Positions 35,416-46,300 of a stretch of DNA of 64,000 nt are shown here, in pieces (position 1 is the first letter of the stretch; each line of letters opens with the position of its first letter). The position numbers and the translations under genes are program-made. Source of the stretch: Labia minor (lineage: Eukaryota; Arthropoda; Insecta; Dermaptera; Spongiphoridae). The notes beneath the pieces were generated by a model. The model did no database searches and had not been told where the DNA came from. It was given only the letters and a program-made list of their open reading frames with translations. Where the stretch lies: NCBI GenBank assembly GCA_963082975.1, contig OY720349.1, positions 63,982,501-64,046,500 of the forward strand, read 5' to 3'.

Positions 35416-36030
35416 TTTTTTACCCACCGACGATAGTAAGGGACGTATTTTTTTCAAACCAAATTTCACATATGGAGATTTTTACATATCTCCACGAATC
35501 ATGCATAGTGGTAACAGAAAAAAGTATTTTTAGCATGATATCTGTCCGTCCGTCCGTCCGTATAGATGTGTACAGCTTGAACGGCTCAACGGATTTTGAT
35601 GAAATTTGGTATATTTACTTAATGCATCAGTGGGATGAATTGATCAACTTTTGGTGCAAATCCGGAAACCGGAAGTGGTAGTATTAGCGATCGACGATAG
35701 GAAGGGAAGGGTTATTTTCACACCAAATTTCACATGAGAGGATTTTTTACATATCTCCACGAAACATGCACTTTGTATTGGTTTTATCCTCGGGAAAATC
35801 ATCTTCATTAGTTTTTTCTTAATTTAAATTTATATGGCGTCACAGCCAGCTCAACTTATATAATAATATATAAATAAAATAAAATTAAAAATATTTATGT
35901 TATATTCATATCTGTTTTTTATTGCATTAATAGATACATTTAAATTATTTGAAATTGTTTCTGTAGCTGAAAATTAATTTATTTCAAACCGTCGGTCGGT
36001 TCTGCGCCTGGCCACAGGTCAACTTATTTA
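35416..36030 (+). mobile_element. HINE-like element, family A
   Basis: Full-length but diverged. The 5' end is TTTTTACCCACCGACGATAG (one mismatch in the subterminal repeat), with a (GTCC)n tract at 35542-35560, CTCAACGGATTTTGATGAAA and CCGGAAACCGGAAG. One TGACGTCA of the usual pair is lost and the other is changed (TGGCGTCA). The end is CGTCGGTCGGTTCTGCGCCTGGCCACAGGTC, in which GGACC has become TGCGCC, breaking the terminal stem. Confidence 0.8.
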
Positions 36031-37367
36031 AATATGTCTCTGCAGAGATTTGTTTTTGCCTACAATACCCAATGTATTATTTCTAAATGGCTAGACCTGT
36101 TAAAAAAATCAACTCTCATTAGTGAGCTTGTTGCATAGTTATCAAAATATTCTAATCATTTTTCAAAATAATTTAAAATACATAGTTTTCAATCTTATTC
36201 AAAGACTTACATTTCAAAGTATAAACAATACTCATTTAATATTATTAAATAATTAAAATCAAATTTTATTTTATTTATTTTGTAAGTAAACTATAAGTAG
36301 TTTAATATTTACCAGAAACAAGACTAAATATACCAAAAATCAATCTCTTGAAAAATATCCCTGATTGAATTCATTATTAGGAAGTTTAAAAAAAAAACGC
36401 AAAAACAACTCCAATAATAAAAAGAAAACACATTCGAAAAGTTTTCTTTGACTTTTTCACTTATGAAACCTATCAATTTAATATAATATTATATATATAT
36501 AGTGAACATATTTCCTTTGCCTCTTTCACTCTCTCTAAGTTAGAAATTAAGAGCGACGGCGCCACCTGGCTTACCTCAGGAAGTTAACATTTTATTCCGG
36601 GTGGAAAACTTTCTCTTCAACGTGCAAAAAAAATAATTCCATTAACTTCAAGAGAGAGAGTGAGAGGAAGAAGAAAGGAGTGAAAAGGTGGATGGTTTTA
36701 GAAATAATAAAATTATGGCTTAAAACTTAAAAAAATATATATAAAATATATATACTATGAGGTACATAGTATTAGAGTATTTTCTTAAAAAATATTATAT
36801 TATTATTATATTTATTTACTTTTCTTATCAATAATTTAAAATTATAAAAATAAGAATGTTTATAATTTAAAAAAAAAAAATAAAATAAATAAATTTAAAT
36901 ACAATAGACTCTAAATTGTTTACAATTATTTGTTTAAATTAAAATTTTTTTAAGTCATTCTTGACTGTATTTTTAGAATTATTAGAATATAATAAATACA
37001 AGTGGTCAACTACTTATAACGAATTCTAAACTTACCAAGTCCACATAACTTAGAATAACTCTTAAAATTGTATAAATGGATAAATTTATATAAATTTATT
37101 TTATAAATTTTGTTTTAAATTTTATAATTATTAACTAAATTCAACTTTAAATTGAAAAATGTATAAGTAATAATTAAACAAATTTAAAAGATTAATCGAA
37201 TATTTTTTAAAATCTCTATGATATTCAGAATATTTATCAATTATGTTATATGATTACCAATTTATTTTTAAAATTGAATTTATTGATTGACTTAATTAAA
37301 TCTCTATCATCCGGTCGCCTTCGAGAACATATAAAAAAACAATTTAACCTTTAATTATTCAATCATC
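36031..37367. other. AT-rich non-coding sequence
   Basis: No gene seen apart from the small GC patch at 36549-36605, which carries a CTCF-like site and a minus-strand donor-like GAG|GTAAGC (complement of 36568-36578). GA-rich repeats at 36651-36680. Confidence 0.5.
36558..36569 (-). promoter_or_regulatory. CTCF-like motif
   Basis: The minus strand reads CCAGGTGGCGCC, which contains the AGGTGGCGC core reported for insect CTCF binding sites, in a GC-rich patch inside AT-rich DNA. The motif match alone does not show occupancy. Confidence 0.35.
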
Positions 37368-37975
37368 TTTACTATCTCACCAGCGATCACGAAAATTTTC
37401 GATGTTGAGATTTTGATGTTTTTATACGTTTTGAAGGTTCCTGAATCATTTTCACTAAGGTTGAGAAAAATGTCTGTCTGTCTCTCTGTGTGTATGTTTG
37501 TGTTTATGTAGAGAAGATTACTCAAAAAAACGGTTTAAGCTAGAATCATGAAATTTGCTACATGGGCATTATTCAAAATTCATAGTTTTCTATCAACTTT
37601 TGAGAAATGTAGCTCAACCGGAAGAGGGTGATTACATACAACGTTTTGATTTTTTTTCCTCTAAAGTGACCGTAATAATAAAGATATATGTTTGATAATT
37701 TTTCACATGATTAATAATTGTATAAAACTGCAATTTATAGAATTTCAGCTTGATTGAATCGCTGAAAGTACCAGAATTAATTTTTTAACACTGCAAATCT
37801 CACTCGCCAACACGTGACGTCAACAAAGAGCCAAACATGCACTGGTTTAATAAATATTATTTATTATTATTTAATTTATAATTTATAATTAATTAAATTT
37901 AATTTAAATATAATATATTTGTTAATTAATCCAATTTAAATTGCGAGAGTCTAGTGGAGACACTCCAGCTAATTT
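37368..37975 (+). mobile_element. HINE-like element, family B, opposite orientation
   Basis: It is the reverse complement of the other B copies: it starts TTTACTATCTCACCAGCGATCACG, then CGATGTTGAGATTTTGATG, TTCACTAAGGTTGAGAAAAA, (TG)-rich tract, CTAGAATCATGAAATTT, GCTCAACCGGAAGAGG, CACGTGACG, and ends GAGTCTAGTGGAGACACTCC. The terminal hairpin at the TTTAC end is partly lost, and CGAGATAGTCGAG at the far end has changed to CGAGAGTCTAG. Confidence 0.75.
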
Positions 37976-38399
37976 TTATTTAAAATTTCAACTTTAATAT
38001 AGGGGACAGCATAATAAGTAAAATAAGTAAATAAATATTAGAAAATAAAAATGTTGAAAATTCGATATAATTTATAAGAAAAAATGAATATAATTTTGAC
38101 ATTCACAACATCGATTATACTATATATATTGAAATACTTTGTCAATAAGAGAGATATAAGTATCAGTTTGAATCAAGGTTTCAGAGTAAAGAGAGAATAT
38201 ATAGGAAAGTGGTGTGGAGGGGAGAAAATAGAGTTAAATCTGAATGTGAATCCAATACTTGAAAGTCAAAAAAAAATCTCTTTCAGTAAAGAAGAAGAGG
38301 AAAAGAAGTCGGTGGCCATATTAAAATTTCAATTGCATTTTTGAATGCCCAATCTGTGTAAGCAGAAGTGTGTGTATCTTTAGGGTTCTAAGAATATAT

Positions 38400-38437
<38 letters not shown>

Positions 38438-38632
38438 GTGAAGAATTGAAAAAACGATGAGAGTGAAATTGTGTGTTGATGTCTCAACTACATTGCCAAA
38501 ACACATTGAGAAAGAGTTACACGAACGTAGCGTAACAAAATGAGAATTTACACTTAATATAAGTTTCTTATTGCTTTCTTCTTATATAATCCCCACTTTT
38601 CTTGAAAGCACCCAAAGAACAAAATAATAATA

Positions 38633-38668
<36 letters not shown>

Positions 38669-38677
38669 TAATAATCC
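37976..38677. other. AT-rich sequence with microsatellites
   Basis: It contains TA repeats (38404-38432) and an AAT repeat (38623-38674). An 86-codon frame at 38084-38344 starts with a hydrophobic stretch and ends Lys/Glu-rich. It has no recognisable domain and I treat it as chance. Confidence 0.45.
38623..38674. repeat. (AAT)n microsatellite
   Basis: About 17 near-perfect AAT units directly upstream of the LINE tail. Confidence 0.9.
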
Positions 38678-39697
38678 TCAATGATTGACATAGCGAATAT
38701 AAAAAAAACTGAAACTATGAATGTAGTTAAATATGAGGAACTGTCTATTCAAATCAAAAAAATCTGGAAATTGGAGGTAGTGATATAATATTCCCAATTG
38801 ACATCTCTGCAGAGGGGATAGTGTCTGTGAAATTAAAAAGGATAATTAAGAAACTGGACTTGCCTGCCAACATCTTAAGAACATTTGAAGAAATAGTGTT
38901 ACTTGTTAATTAAGTGTTTTAGTGTGGTATATATATATATATATATAGAAAAATTATTTTATTCTTTTTAGTCCATTGGAAAAACGTTATTTTATAAAAA
39001 TTCTTTATATTTATATTATTTTATTCTTTTTAGTGCAATTATTTAATATAACAAGAGAAATAGAAAAGATGAAGTTATACAAAAATTTACAAATTGAATA
39101 AAACAAAAAAATATATTAATCTTTCAAAATTGATTTTATGCATTTATGTTAAGTAAATGTTATTAGTGAATAATAATTAGTATATTAAATTTATCAATAA
39201 ATAATTTTCATTAATATGAGATTTTATAAATGTATATATATATAAATATATATGTATTGTCTTCTTAAAAAAAGGTTATTCTATTATTTTGTTTCCTTTC
39301 TATCGGGAACATATACAATGTATAAAAAAAAAATATTTTCTCTATACCATCTGAGGGGAAGAAACCCCTCCTCATTGGCGATTCAACTGATTAATTTGAA
39401 TGCTAAGAAATATTTTTAAACACGTTCAAAATGAAAATCTATCCTGAAATCAATATTTATGTTTCAAAATCCGTAATACAAAAGGAGTTAGTTACTAAAA
39501 GTAATTAATTATAATTAAATTATATTTCTTCTATACCTTCTAGAGATCCATTGAAATATCTATAAAAATTTTCAAAAGTCCATCTCAATAAAAAGTCGAT
39601 GAAAAATCGATTTCAATTTGTCAAAAGAGCGTACAGACAGACAGACAGACAAAGAGACAGACGCCAAGTGAAGTTAAGAAAAACGTTTATAAAAAGA
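38678..39697 (+). mobile_element. LINE 3' end: reverse-transcriptase tail plus 3' UTR
   Basis: A frame from 38678 reads MIDIANIKKTETMNVVKYEE and LSIQIKKIWKLEVV, then after a one-base frame change IIFPIDISAEGIVSVKLKRI and LPANILRTFEEIVLLVN with stop at 38911. This YEELSIQIKKIWK...FPI-IS-EG...L-LPANIL pattern is the conserved C-terminus after the reverse transcriptase of a common arthropod non-LTR family. The following about 780 bp are shared, inverted, with 47955-48975 and include GAGGGGAAGAAACCCCTC (a 6-bp stem) and a (CAGA)n tract at 39634-39651. The copy is 5'-truncated. A family B HINE sits within a few bases of its 3' end. Confidence 0.75.
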
Positions 39698-39700
39698 AAT

Positions 39701-40328
39701 TAGCTGGAGTGTCTCCACTCGACTATCTCGCAATTTGAATTGTATTAAATAACATAATATATTATATTTAAATTAAATTTAATTAATTATAAATTATAAA
39801 TAATAAATAATAAATATTAAACCAGCGCATGTTTGACTTTTTGTTGATGGCACCACGTCACGTGTTGGCGCGTGAGATTTGCAGTGTTAAAAAATTAATT
39901 CTGGTAATTTCAGCGAATCAATCAAGCTGAAATTCTATATATAGCAGTTTTATACAATTATTAATCATGTGAAAAATTACCAAACATATATCTTTATTTT
40001 TACGGTCACTTTAGAGGAAAAAAAATCAAAACGTTGTAGGTAATGACCCTCTTCCGGTTGAGCTACATTTCTCAAAAGTTGATAGAAAACTATGAATTTT
40101 GAATAATGTCCATGTACCAAATTTCATCATTCTAGCTCAAACCGTTTTTGCGTAATCTTGTCTACATACATACACACACACATACACACATACACACACA
40201 CACACACAGACATTTTTCTCAACCTTAGTGAAAATGATTCAGGAACCTTCAAAACGTATAAAAACATCAAAATCTCAACATCGAAAATTTTCGTGATCGC
40301 AATACTATCTCTGGCGAGATAGTAAAAA
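39701..40328 (-). mobile_element. HINE-like element, family B, best-preserved copy
   Basis: All family landmarks are intact: GGAGTGTCTCCACTC stem-loop, GACTATCTCGC, CACCACGTCACGTGTTGGCG, CTTCCGGTTGAGCTACAT, AAAAGTTGATAGAAAACTA, TACCAAATTTCATCATTCTAG, (CA)n at 40172-40208, TTTTTCTCAACCTTAGTG, then ACTATCTC-TGGC-GAGATAGTAAAAA, a perfect 8-bp terminal hairpin overlapping the subterminal repeat. It begins a few bases past the LINE 3' end at 39697. Confidence 0.85.
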
Positions 40329-41265
40329 TACTAATTTCAATAATATAAAATTGTTTGTAAATTATTATGCGCATTTCGGTATTTACACCATCAATAGTTT
40401 CTTCTGATCAATAAGTGATCTCATTTATTATTTTTTAAATATTTATTTGTTGTTTATTTTTAATCTATAAAGTTAAAATAATTTAATATCAAATTTTTTG
40501 TAATTTAAACGAAATCTTATTTATCTACTAAAATTAATTAAACAAATTTATATTATAATATTATTTATAATACATTTTTAGTGGAATATTATAAAATCTC
40601 TTTACAAAGTAAAGCATCTTCAATTTTTATTTTAATATATAATATAAATTTAAGTGTTATGAGAGAGGAAGAGGCTATATTCTATCTATCATACCAAATT
40701 TATGAAATTCTGATTTATATGACTTTTTAGTCTAAATTATTTATTGTCCAAATTTTATATTACATTACAAGAGTGAAATTTAATTTATATATAAAATATA
40801 TCATAATATAATATAATATAACATAATAAACACATTATAAACAATATTTATCATATCTATTTATCTTTTGTAATTGGATATTGGGTTATCTTCATAATAG
40901 AAATACAATTGATAATATACCTATGGATCTAAATTAAACTAAAATATTGTTTATGATAAATGATAAATATTTTCTTTCTAACCAAGTGATCTGAACTGAA
41001 CCACTTGTTAGACTGTTCCCTTGAAGAAGACTCAATTGTCTCTGAAGAGGTTAAAAGCTTACTTGGTTAAGAATGATATTAATTTATAATATAAAAGATG
41101 AATCATTTCTATATGATACAGAGAAATAACTTATATTACAAATAATAATAATTAAATATAATAATGAAAAAATTAGGATATAACAAATTTTAGGTTAATG
41201 ATTATATGATTATAAGTATATACAATATAAATTGGATAATTTCCTAAAATTATTTATTAATCATC
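40329..41265. other. AT-rich sequence with one imperfect hairpin
   Basis: No gene. At 40976-41075 a more complex segment has arms CTAACCAAGT and ACTTGGTTAAG plus further partial pairing (ACCACTT/GAGGTTA) around a loop containing CCCTTGAAGAAGACTCAATT. It may be a structured RNA or a piece of a retroelement. Evidence is weak. Confidence 0.35.
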
Positions 41266-41330
41266 TTTATTTTTTTTTTGTTTTAGGTAATTCATTTTGG
41301 AATCAACTATTTCTAATGATGTAAGTTATT
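41266..41330 (+). other. second candidate recursive splice junction / micro-exon
   Basis: TTTTTTTTTTGTTTTAG (ending 41286) runs straight into GTAATT (41287), and a strong donor GAT|GTAAGT follows at 41321. This could be a ratchet point with a weak donor, or a 34-nt micro-exon with one open frame (NSFWNQLFLM). It lies on the same strand as the junction at 14599 and the candidate exon at 42068. Confidence 0.3.
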
Positions 41331-41874
41331 TAACCTAATTTATAACTATTCATTATTACTAAATACGCAGTAGGATTAAAAAAATATATAATTAAATAAA
41401 AAAATTTCCAAATCTTGAGAGAAGATTCTTATTAAGTGTAAATGGGGAGCTCTCCCCCAAAGATAATTAAGATAGGGTTGTGAAACCACTAATTATTAAG
41501 ATCTATATTTTAATATGAATAATGAAATGGTGTGTGTGGTGACTAAAAAAGGAGTGAAAGACAAAGAAAAAAAATAATCATTACAAATTATGATATGGCC
41601 ACCCACAATTTCTTTTTATTTTATTTTTTGTTTTTATTTGTTATTCGTGATGTTTTCCCGAAATCATCTCGTCGTATTCCAACTCATTAACAACTTCATT
41701 GGTAATCAAAGATTAATTTTCTTATATATATATATATCTAATGTATTCAATGAGAAACGTTCTTGGCAGCCGTTAATTTTAATTTCTCTCTGGTAAGATG
41801 AGGGTGGGATTGAAGGAAGGGAAGTCGGGTGGAGAGGGGAGGGGAGGGCGGTTGGATTAATCTTACAAGGGTGA

Positions 41875-42021
41875 CTCAGGGGTCACCATCTCATTTGGCT
41901 CCACACGATTGAATTAGAAGATAAGACCCGAGTGCATTCATGTCCAACCGATGAGGACGACGACGAGGACGACGAGAACTACGGCGACGACTATGTGAAC
42001 GTCGACCACCCACCATTTTAA
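41875..42021 (+). other. short open frame in GC-rich island (acidic on +, Arg-rich on -)
   Basis: The plus frame reads on to PTDEDDDEDDENYGDDYVNV and stops at TAA 42019-42021. A TGA at 41872 closes it upstream and it has no ATG. It would need the splice acceptor-like CTCAG at 41879. The minus strand of the same DNA has a complete 41-codon frame from ATG at 42016 to TGA at 41891, rich in Arg. Both follow from a GAC/GAG-like triplet repeat, so coding status is undecided. The palindrome GGTGACTCAGGGGTCACC, containing an AP-1-like TGACTCA, lies at 41870-41887. Confidence 0.3.
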
Positions 42022-42032
42022 TTTAGCGTTAC

Positions 42033-42033
<1 letters not shown>

Positions 42034-42063
<30 letters not shown>
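42034..42063. repeat. (TC)n microsatellite acting as a possible polypyrimidine tract
   Basis: About 13 TC units, followed by TATAG at the candidate exon boundary. Confidence 0.85.
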
Positions 42064-42066
<3 letters not shown>

Positions 42067-42067
42067 G

Positions 42068-42186
42068 CTGGTCTAACCGAGGCATTGGCCGTAGAGGGAA
42101 TTCAATTATTCCCATGTCTATTCAATATGGGGTTCCCGCTGCTGTGGTGTGCCAGGAGACAAAAGAACTTGCTACAGTCACAATGG
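42068..42186 (+). CDS. candidate internal coding exon, unknown protein
   Basis: A long (TC)n pyrimidine tract and TATAG form a strong 3' splice site ending at 42067, and ATGG|GTGCGT at 42187 can serve as donor. In the phase-1 frame the 119 nt read WSNRGIGRRGNSIIPMSI, then QYGVPAAVVCQETKELATVT, with no stop. The phase-2 frame is also open but reads Leu/Trp/Cys-rich (GLTEALAVEGIQLFPCLF). I do not recognise either. The sequence is far more GC-rich than its surroundings, which supports function. A non-coding exon or a conserved enhancer are alternatives. Confidence 0.4.
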
Positions 42187-42189
42187 GTG

Positions 42190-42586
42190 CGTTTAATTAT
42201 TCATTTGTTTAAACAAAAACCAAATATATACTCTTTAAACTGCTATCATATTGTAGAAATTATAAAAAAAAAAAATAATAAAAAAATTAAAAAATAAATT
42301 AATACACGCATACACCAAAACCAAAATACCCTAGTGAATTTGTTATTATTTTAATACATGAAATATAACCAAATTTAGAAAGTAATAAAATACTCAACAA
42401 TTTACCAGAATAATTTTATTATACTTCAGAATTTATTTCTTATTATTTTATAATAAAAACCATGATAAATAATTCAGTTTAGTTATTATATAATTATATT
42501 AATAGGAAAAAATATAATTTATAATATAAAGAATTTATACATAAAAATACATAGTATATATAAGAGGGGTTGAACTATTATATAAA
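42190..42586. other. AT-rich non-coding sequence
   Basis: An A-rich stretch at 42261-42296 and plain AT-rich DNA. No gene seen. Confidence 0.55.
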
Positions 42587-43042
42587 TTTTTACCGACCGA
42601 CGATAGTAAGGGAGGTATTATTTTCACACCAAATTTCACATGTGGGGATTTTTACATATCTCCACGAATCATGCATTTTCTTAACAGAAAAAAGTATTTT
42701 TAGCATGATGTTTGTCCGTCCGTCCGCTGAGTGTCCGTATAGATGTGTACAGCTTGAACGGCTCAACGGATTTTGATGAAATTTGGTATATTGACTTAAT
42801 ACATCAGTATGATGAATTAATCAACTTTTGGTGCAAATCCGGAAACCGGAAGTGGTAGTATTAGCGATCGACGATAGGAAGGGAAGGGTTATTTTCACAC
42901 CAAATGTCACATGAGGAGATTTTTTTTACATATCTCCACAAATCATGCACTTTGTATTGGTTTTATCCTCGGGAAAATCATCTTCATTTCTCAATTTAAA
43001 ATTATATGACGTCACCCAGCTCTTCATGACGTCACAGCCAGT
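42587..43042 (+). mobile_element. HINE-like element, family A, 3'-truncated
   Basis: It runs from TTTTTACCGACCGACGATAG through a short (GTCC)n broken by GCTGAG, CCGGAAACCGGAAG, module 2 and the TGACGTCA pair (43007-43035), then stops after GTCACAGCCAG. The T-rich block, the 3' subterminal repeat and the stem-loop are missing. The body is also somewhat diverged. Confidence 0.8.
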
Positions 43043-43221
43043 TTTTATTTATTGAATAGTATTTTTTAAAACTTTTTAATATTTTTATTTTTTTGTTCCA
43101 ATTAATTTTAACATATTATATATTGTTTATATACATATACCTATATACTCAGTTTAAAACAGAATTAAATTTGTCATAATAATTATTTTGCTATTTAAAT
43201 TTCTTTCATTTATAGATATTA

Positions 43222-43492
43222 TGAGTTTGACATTACACTTTTCCAAATATGAATATCTATCTCTCTTTGGCCAATAAATGCTGCGAAGAGTCCTATTTCC
43301 AAATACTCTAAATCTACTCTTGACTCCTAAGGTCATAGAACACACCTTACATCTGTATAATACATCCGGAAATTTGTCTTATATATTTTAATTTTGATTC
43401 AATTTGATAATAATTTTGAAGAGATCAACCTCTTTACTGCATGATAACAGGCACTACCCGATTTCAACCTCGATTTAAATTCTTCTAAAATG
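43222..43492 (-). pseudogene. LINE reverse-transcriptase fragment
   Basis: The minus strand reads EEFKSRLKSGSACYHAVKRL, then SSKLLS, IKIKIYKT, a disrupted part, and SMTLGVKSRFRVFGNRTLRS ending IYWPKRD. It matches, block by block at DNA level, the LINE at 62072-62550 (FKSRLQSGNACYRAIKRL..., SMTLADKSKFREFEIRIL). These are the residues just C-terminal of the reverse-transcriptase core in RTE-like insect elements. It has stops and frame changes. Confidence 0.75.
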
Positions 43493-44101
43493 TTAAAATA
43501 TTAATATTTAAAAGAGTATATAGATACTAATTAAAAACCGCATTAGAGATTTTTATAATCTTTATATTTTAAAGTTCCAGAAGGAAATTTTTACGATTTG
43601 ACCCTAACGCATCTATTAAAATTTGTATCTTTAATTCTATTAAATAAATTGAAAATGTATATTGTTAAATAAATGGTCTATTATATTTCATTTGGCTTTA
43701 GTATAATTTCTGTTTGAAAATAAAAGTTGTATTATTTAAAGAGAGGTATCAAAATTGCACTAATTTCTTTTCAGGTTGCATAACTATTAGGCTAATCTAC
43801 CTTTTCTCTTACATTCTCTATTTGCGAGTTTCCCATCTCGATTACAATAACAATATATGCAATAGTACTTTGCATTTTATTACTTATGTCACAATATTTT
43901 CTTGAGCTTTAATAATTTAATGGTTGCAATATGATTGCATTATGGTTGCATTTTACCATTTAGTTTTACCAGATCTTCCTAAGAGGCTTTATTTCTTAAA
44001 TACTTTGAAATTTATTTTATTATTTTTTTCACTACCTTACAATAATATTTTATACCACTAGGATAATTTAAAATAAATTTACCTATCTTATATTAATTAT
44101 A
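43493..44101. other. AT-rich non-coding sequence
   Basis: No gene or repeat family recognised. Confidence 0.55.
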
Positions 44102-44109
44102 CTATATAT

Positions 44110-44552
44110 CAGAGGTGGCCACACTTGATGATATGATATGAGCCATATTGAAAAATCGAAAATGTTTAAGAGCCAAAATGGAAAAAAAATTACTTTTTTT
44201 TGGTGGGGGGGAGGGGTTTAGTATTCACAGAAGCAAAAATTACAAATTTGTGCGCGATTAAAATACCTAATTATATTAATAATAAGTCGTAAGCCCCGCA
44301 TGCATTAGTTCTGCTGTTGGTATTATAATAAAGTAGACAGGGATAGATTGGAAACATTTTACAACGAAGTTTTTAAAACTAGCAGAAATAACTAATTTTT
44401 AAATTTCCTTTAAATAATTATATGCAAATAAATATGTGTCATGACGTAGCCTTTTTCCAGTTTAATATATGTAAATTCTAAATTGTGATAACTTTAAATT
44501 TTTTAATTGAGCCACAATAAACTCAAAAAGAGCCACGGTTTGGCCACCGTTG
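44110..44552. mobile_element. hAT-type MITE with 8-bp target duplication
   Basis: Ends are CAGAGGTGGCCACAC and, read inward from the right, CAACGGTGGCCAAAC. Flanks are CTATATAT (44102-44109) and CTAGATAT (44553-44560), matching at 7 of 8 positions. CA(G/A)NGGTGGCCA ends and 8-bp duplications are diagnostic of hAT elements. At 443 bp it has no transposase and is non-autonomous. It holds a G-run at 44202-44215. The ends resemble those of the larger hAT element at 58494-62071. Confidence 0.75.
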
Positions 44553-44560
44553 CTAGATAT

Positions 44561-45867
44561 CTTATTGAAAAGAGCTATTTTTAGTTTCCTATTTTTATTT
44601 GTCTCATTCTTTTGAAATTTTCTATTTTCCAATTTTGTATCAATTGTATTGGAAACTTCATCGTATTTGATTTATTCTATAATAAAGTACTATATATATA
44701 TATATATATATATTTGTTTTTGTTATACATATCTATATATCTATCATGTTTGTTTTTAATAAAAAGAAATAGATTGAGGATGAGAGCGGATGCTCGTTCG
44801 TTCAAACTATACATGAAATAATCAAAACATGATAAACGAATTTCCAAAGTTAATAATCTGAACTGATTTCCATATATAGAGTACAAATCAAATTAGGTGA
44901 AATTTCAAGATAGAATAGGAAAGAGAGAAAATTAGAGAGATAGAGAGAAGCAGAGAGATTTCCTTAAATTAAACTTTGCCCTTTGCCTTATATATAATAT
45001 ATATTGTATATATATTATATATTGGATACTCGTATTGTTCTATGGTGAATCCGATTTCGAAAGCACAAATCCAATAATTCTAAACGATTTTGAGTATCAA
45101 ATAAATTTAGCGATTTATAGTATTAAAATAACACTTTATAAAAATTAAAACCATTGGTTAAAGACAAAAAAAAGTTTTAGAAATCAATCTGTGTATTTTA
45201 TTTTTTTAAAAAAATGGATATACCTATTATTTTAATCTTTTTATATAATAGAGAAAAATACGAAAATAACAATTTACTATGTCAAATTATGTTGTTTTTT
45301 GTTCATTTTCGCATTCCTTTGAATATAAAAATAAATATTTTAATTTTATTAAAATTTATATATATAATAGATAATAGAAGATTAAATAAATAAATAACTT
45401 TGTTTATAACAAGAAGAATTTACATATTTAGTCTGTCATTTTGAAAATGAAAGGTGAAAGAACTACATTTAAAAAAGATTATTCTTAACAGGAGACTGTT
45501 TGACCGGAAACTTTACATATCAGAAACGAGTGTTGTCAATTCTTTGTTAATTTAGTAATACTCTAAATAAGTATAAATTATTATTATAATAAATAAATTA
45601 AATTTCTTTATCTTTATGCATTAAAAACATATACATATTTGGTTAATTATACATTAAAATATGTATATTTGACATTATTAATTTTTAGAATTTTTATAAT
45701 AATACAACATATTTTGAAAATAAAAACACAATGTTTTTTTGGTAAGTTTCTACCAATTAAAATTAAATATTATTATTATAGATATTTATTATCCATGAAA
45801 CAAAATCTGAATGCAGAATGGTTCTTATAACAACTGCTCTTAATTTGATAGCTAAGTCAACAAGTAA
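44561..45867. other. AT-rich non-coding sequence
   Basis: TA repeats at 44692-44713 and a palindromic TA/AT block near 44990-45025. No gene seen. Confidence 0.55.
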
Positions 45868-46128
45868 AACTGTCGCCTTTAGGCAGATGAGATTCCGAGA
45901 ATGATCCTTCAACATCCCATTCATATACAACATGTCAATTTTATTTGAGGCACATTTTGTCCCGAGGGAGTGTTTGGACCCTTCTTCTTTGAGAATGTAA
46001 CTGACAATACCGTCACTGCCAACGGCGATCGTTATTGGACCTAAATTTGCTGTAATGGATCTTACTTATTATTTATTATTATTATTTTTATCTGGTTTCT
46101 ACAGAACGAGCCAACCAGTCACACAGCG
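45868..46128 (+). pseudogene. mariner-like (rosa-type) transposase fragment
   Basis: One frame with stops reads NCRL, ADEIPRMILQHPIHIQHVNF, GTFCPEGVFGPFFFENVTDN and TVTANGDRYWT. The order and motifs (DE.P, GVFGPFFFEN, VTVNGDRY) are those of the stretch between the first and second catalytic Asp in rosa-like mariner transposases. A weak PTSHTA match follows near 46110. It belongs to the same broad group as 26517-27204 but is much more decayed. The open frame at 46055-46270 lies largely in a different frame and is not supported. Confidence 0.6.
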
Positions 46129-46300
46129 AATTGTTGAGGAAAATTTTTTAGAAAAACATCTCAAATATCATGTGAATATAAATGTGCTTGGATATCTTTC
46201 ATTAAGACTTTTTAAAAGAGAGGCTCTAATAGCCAAGAAAACAATTTCTGGACAAATAGTCGAGATTTAAAATTTAGTCGTTACTATTTTATTACTACTA

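Noticed and set aside
38084..38344. 86-codon frame with a hydrophobic N-terminus
   Set aside because: No motif, no splice context and no codon bias visible; chance frame beside microsatellites.
46055..46270. 71-codon frame preceded by a good acceptor-like TTTCTACAG
   Set aside because: It overlaps a decayed mariner fragment read in another frame (PTSHTA), so a host exon is less likely than a shadow.
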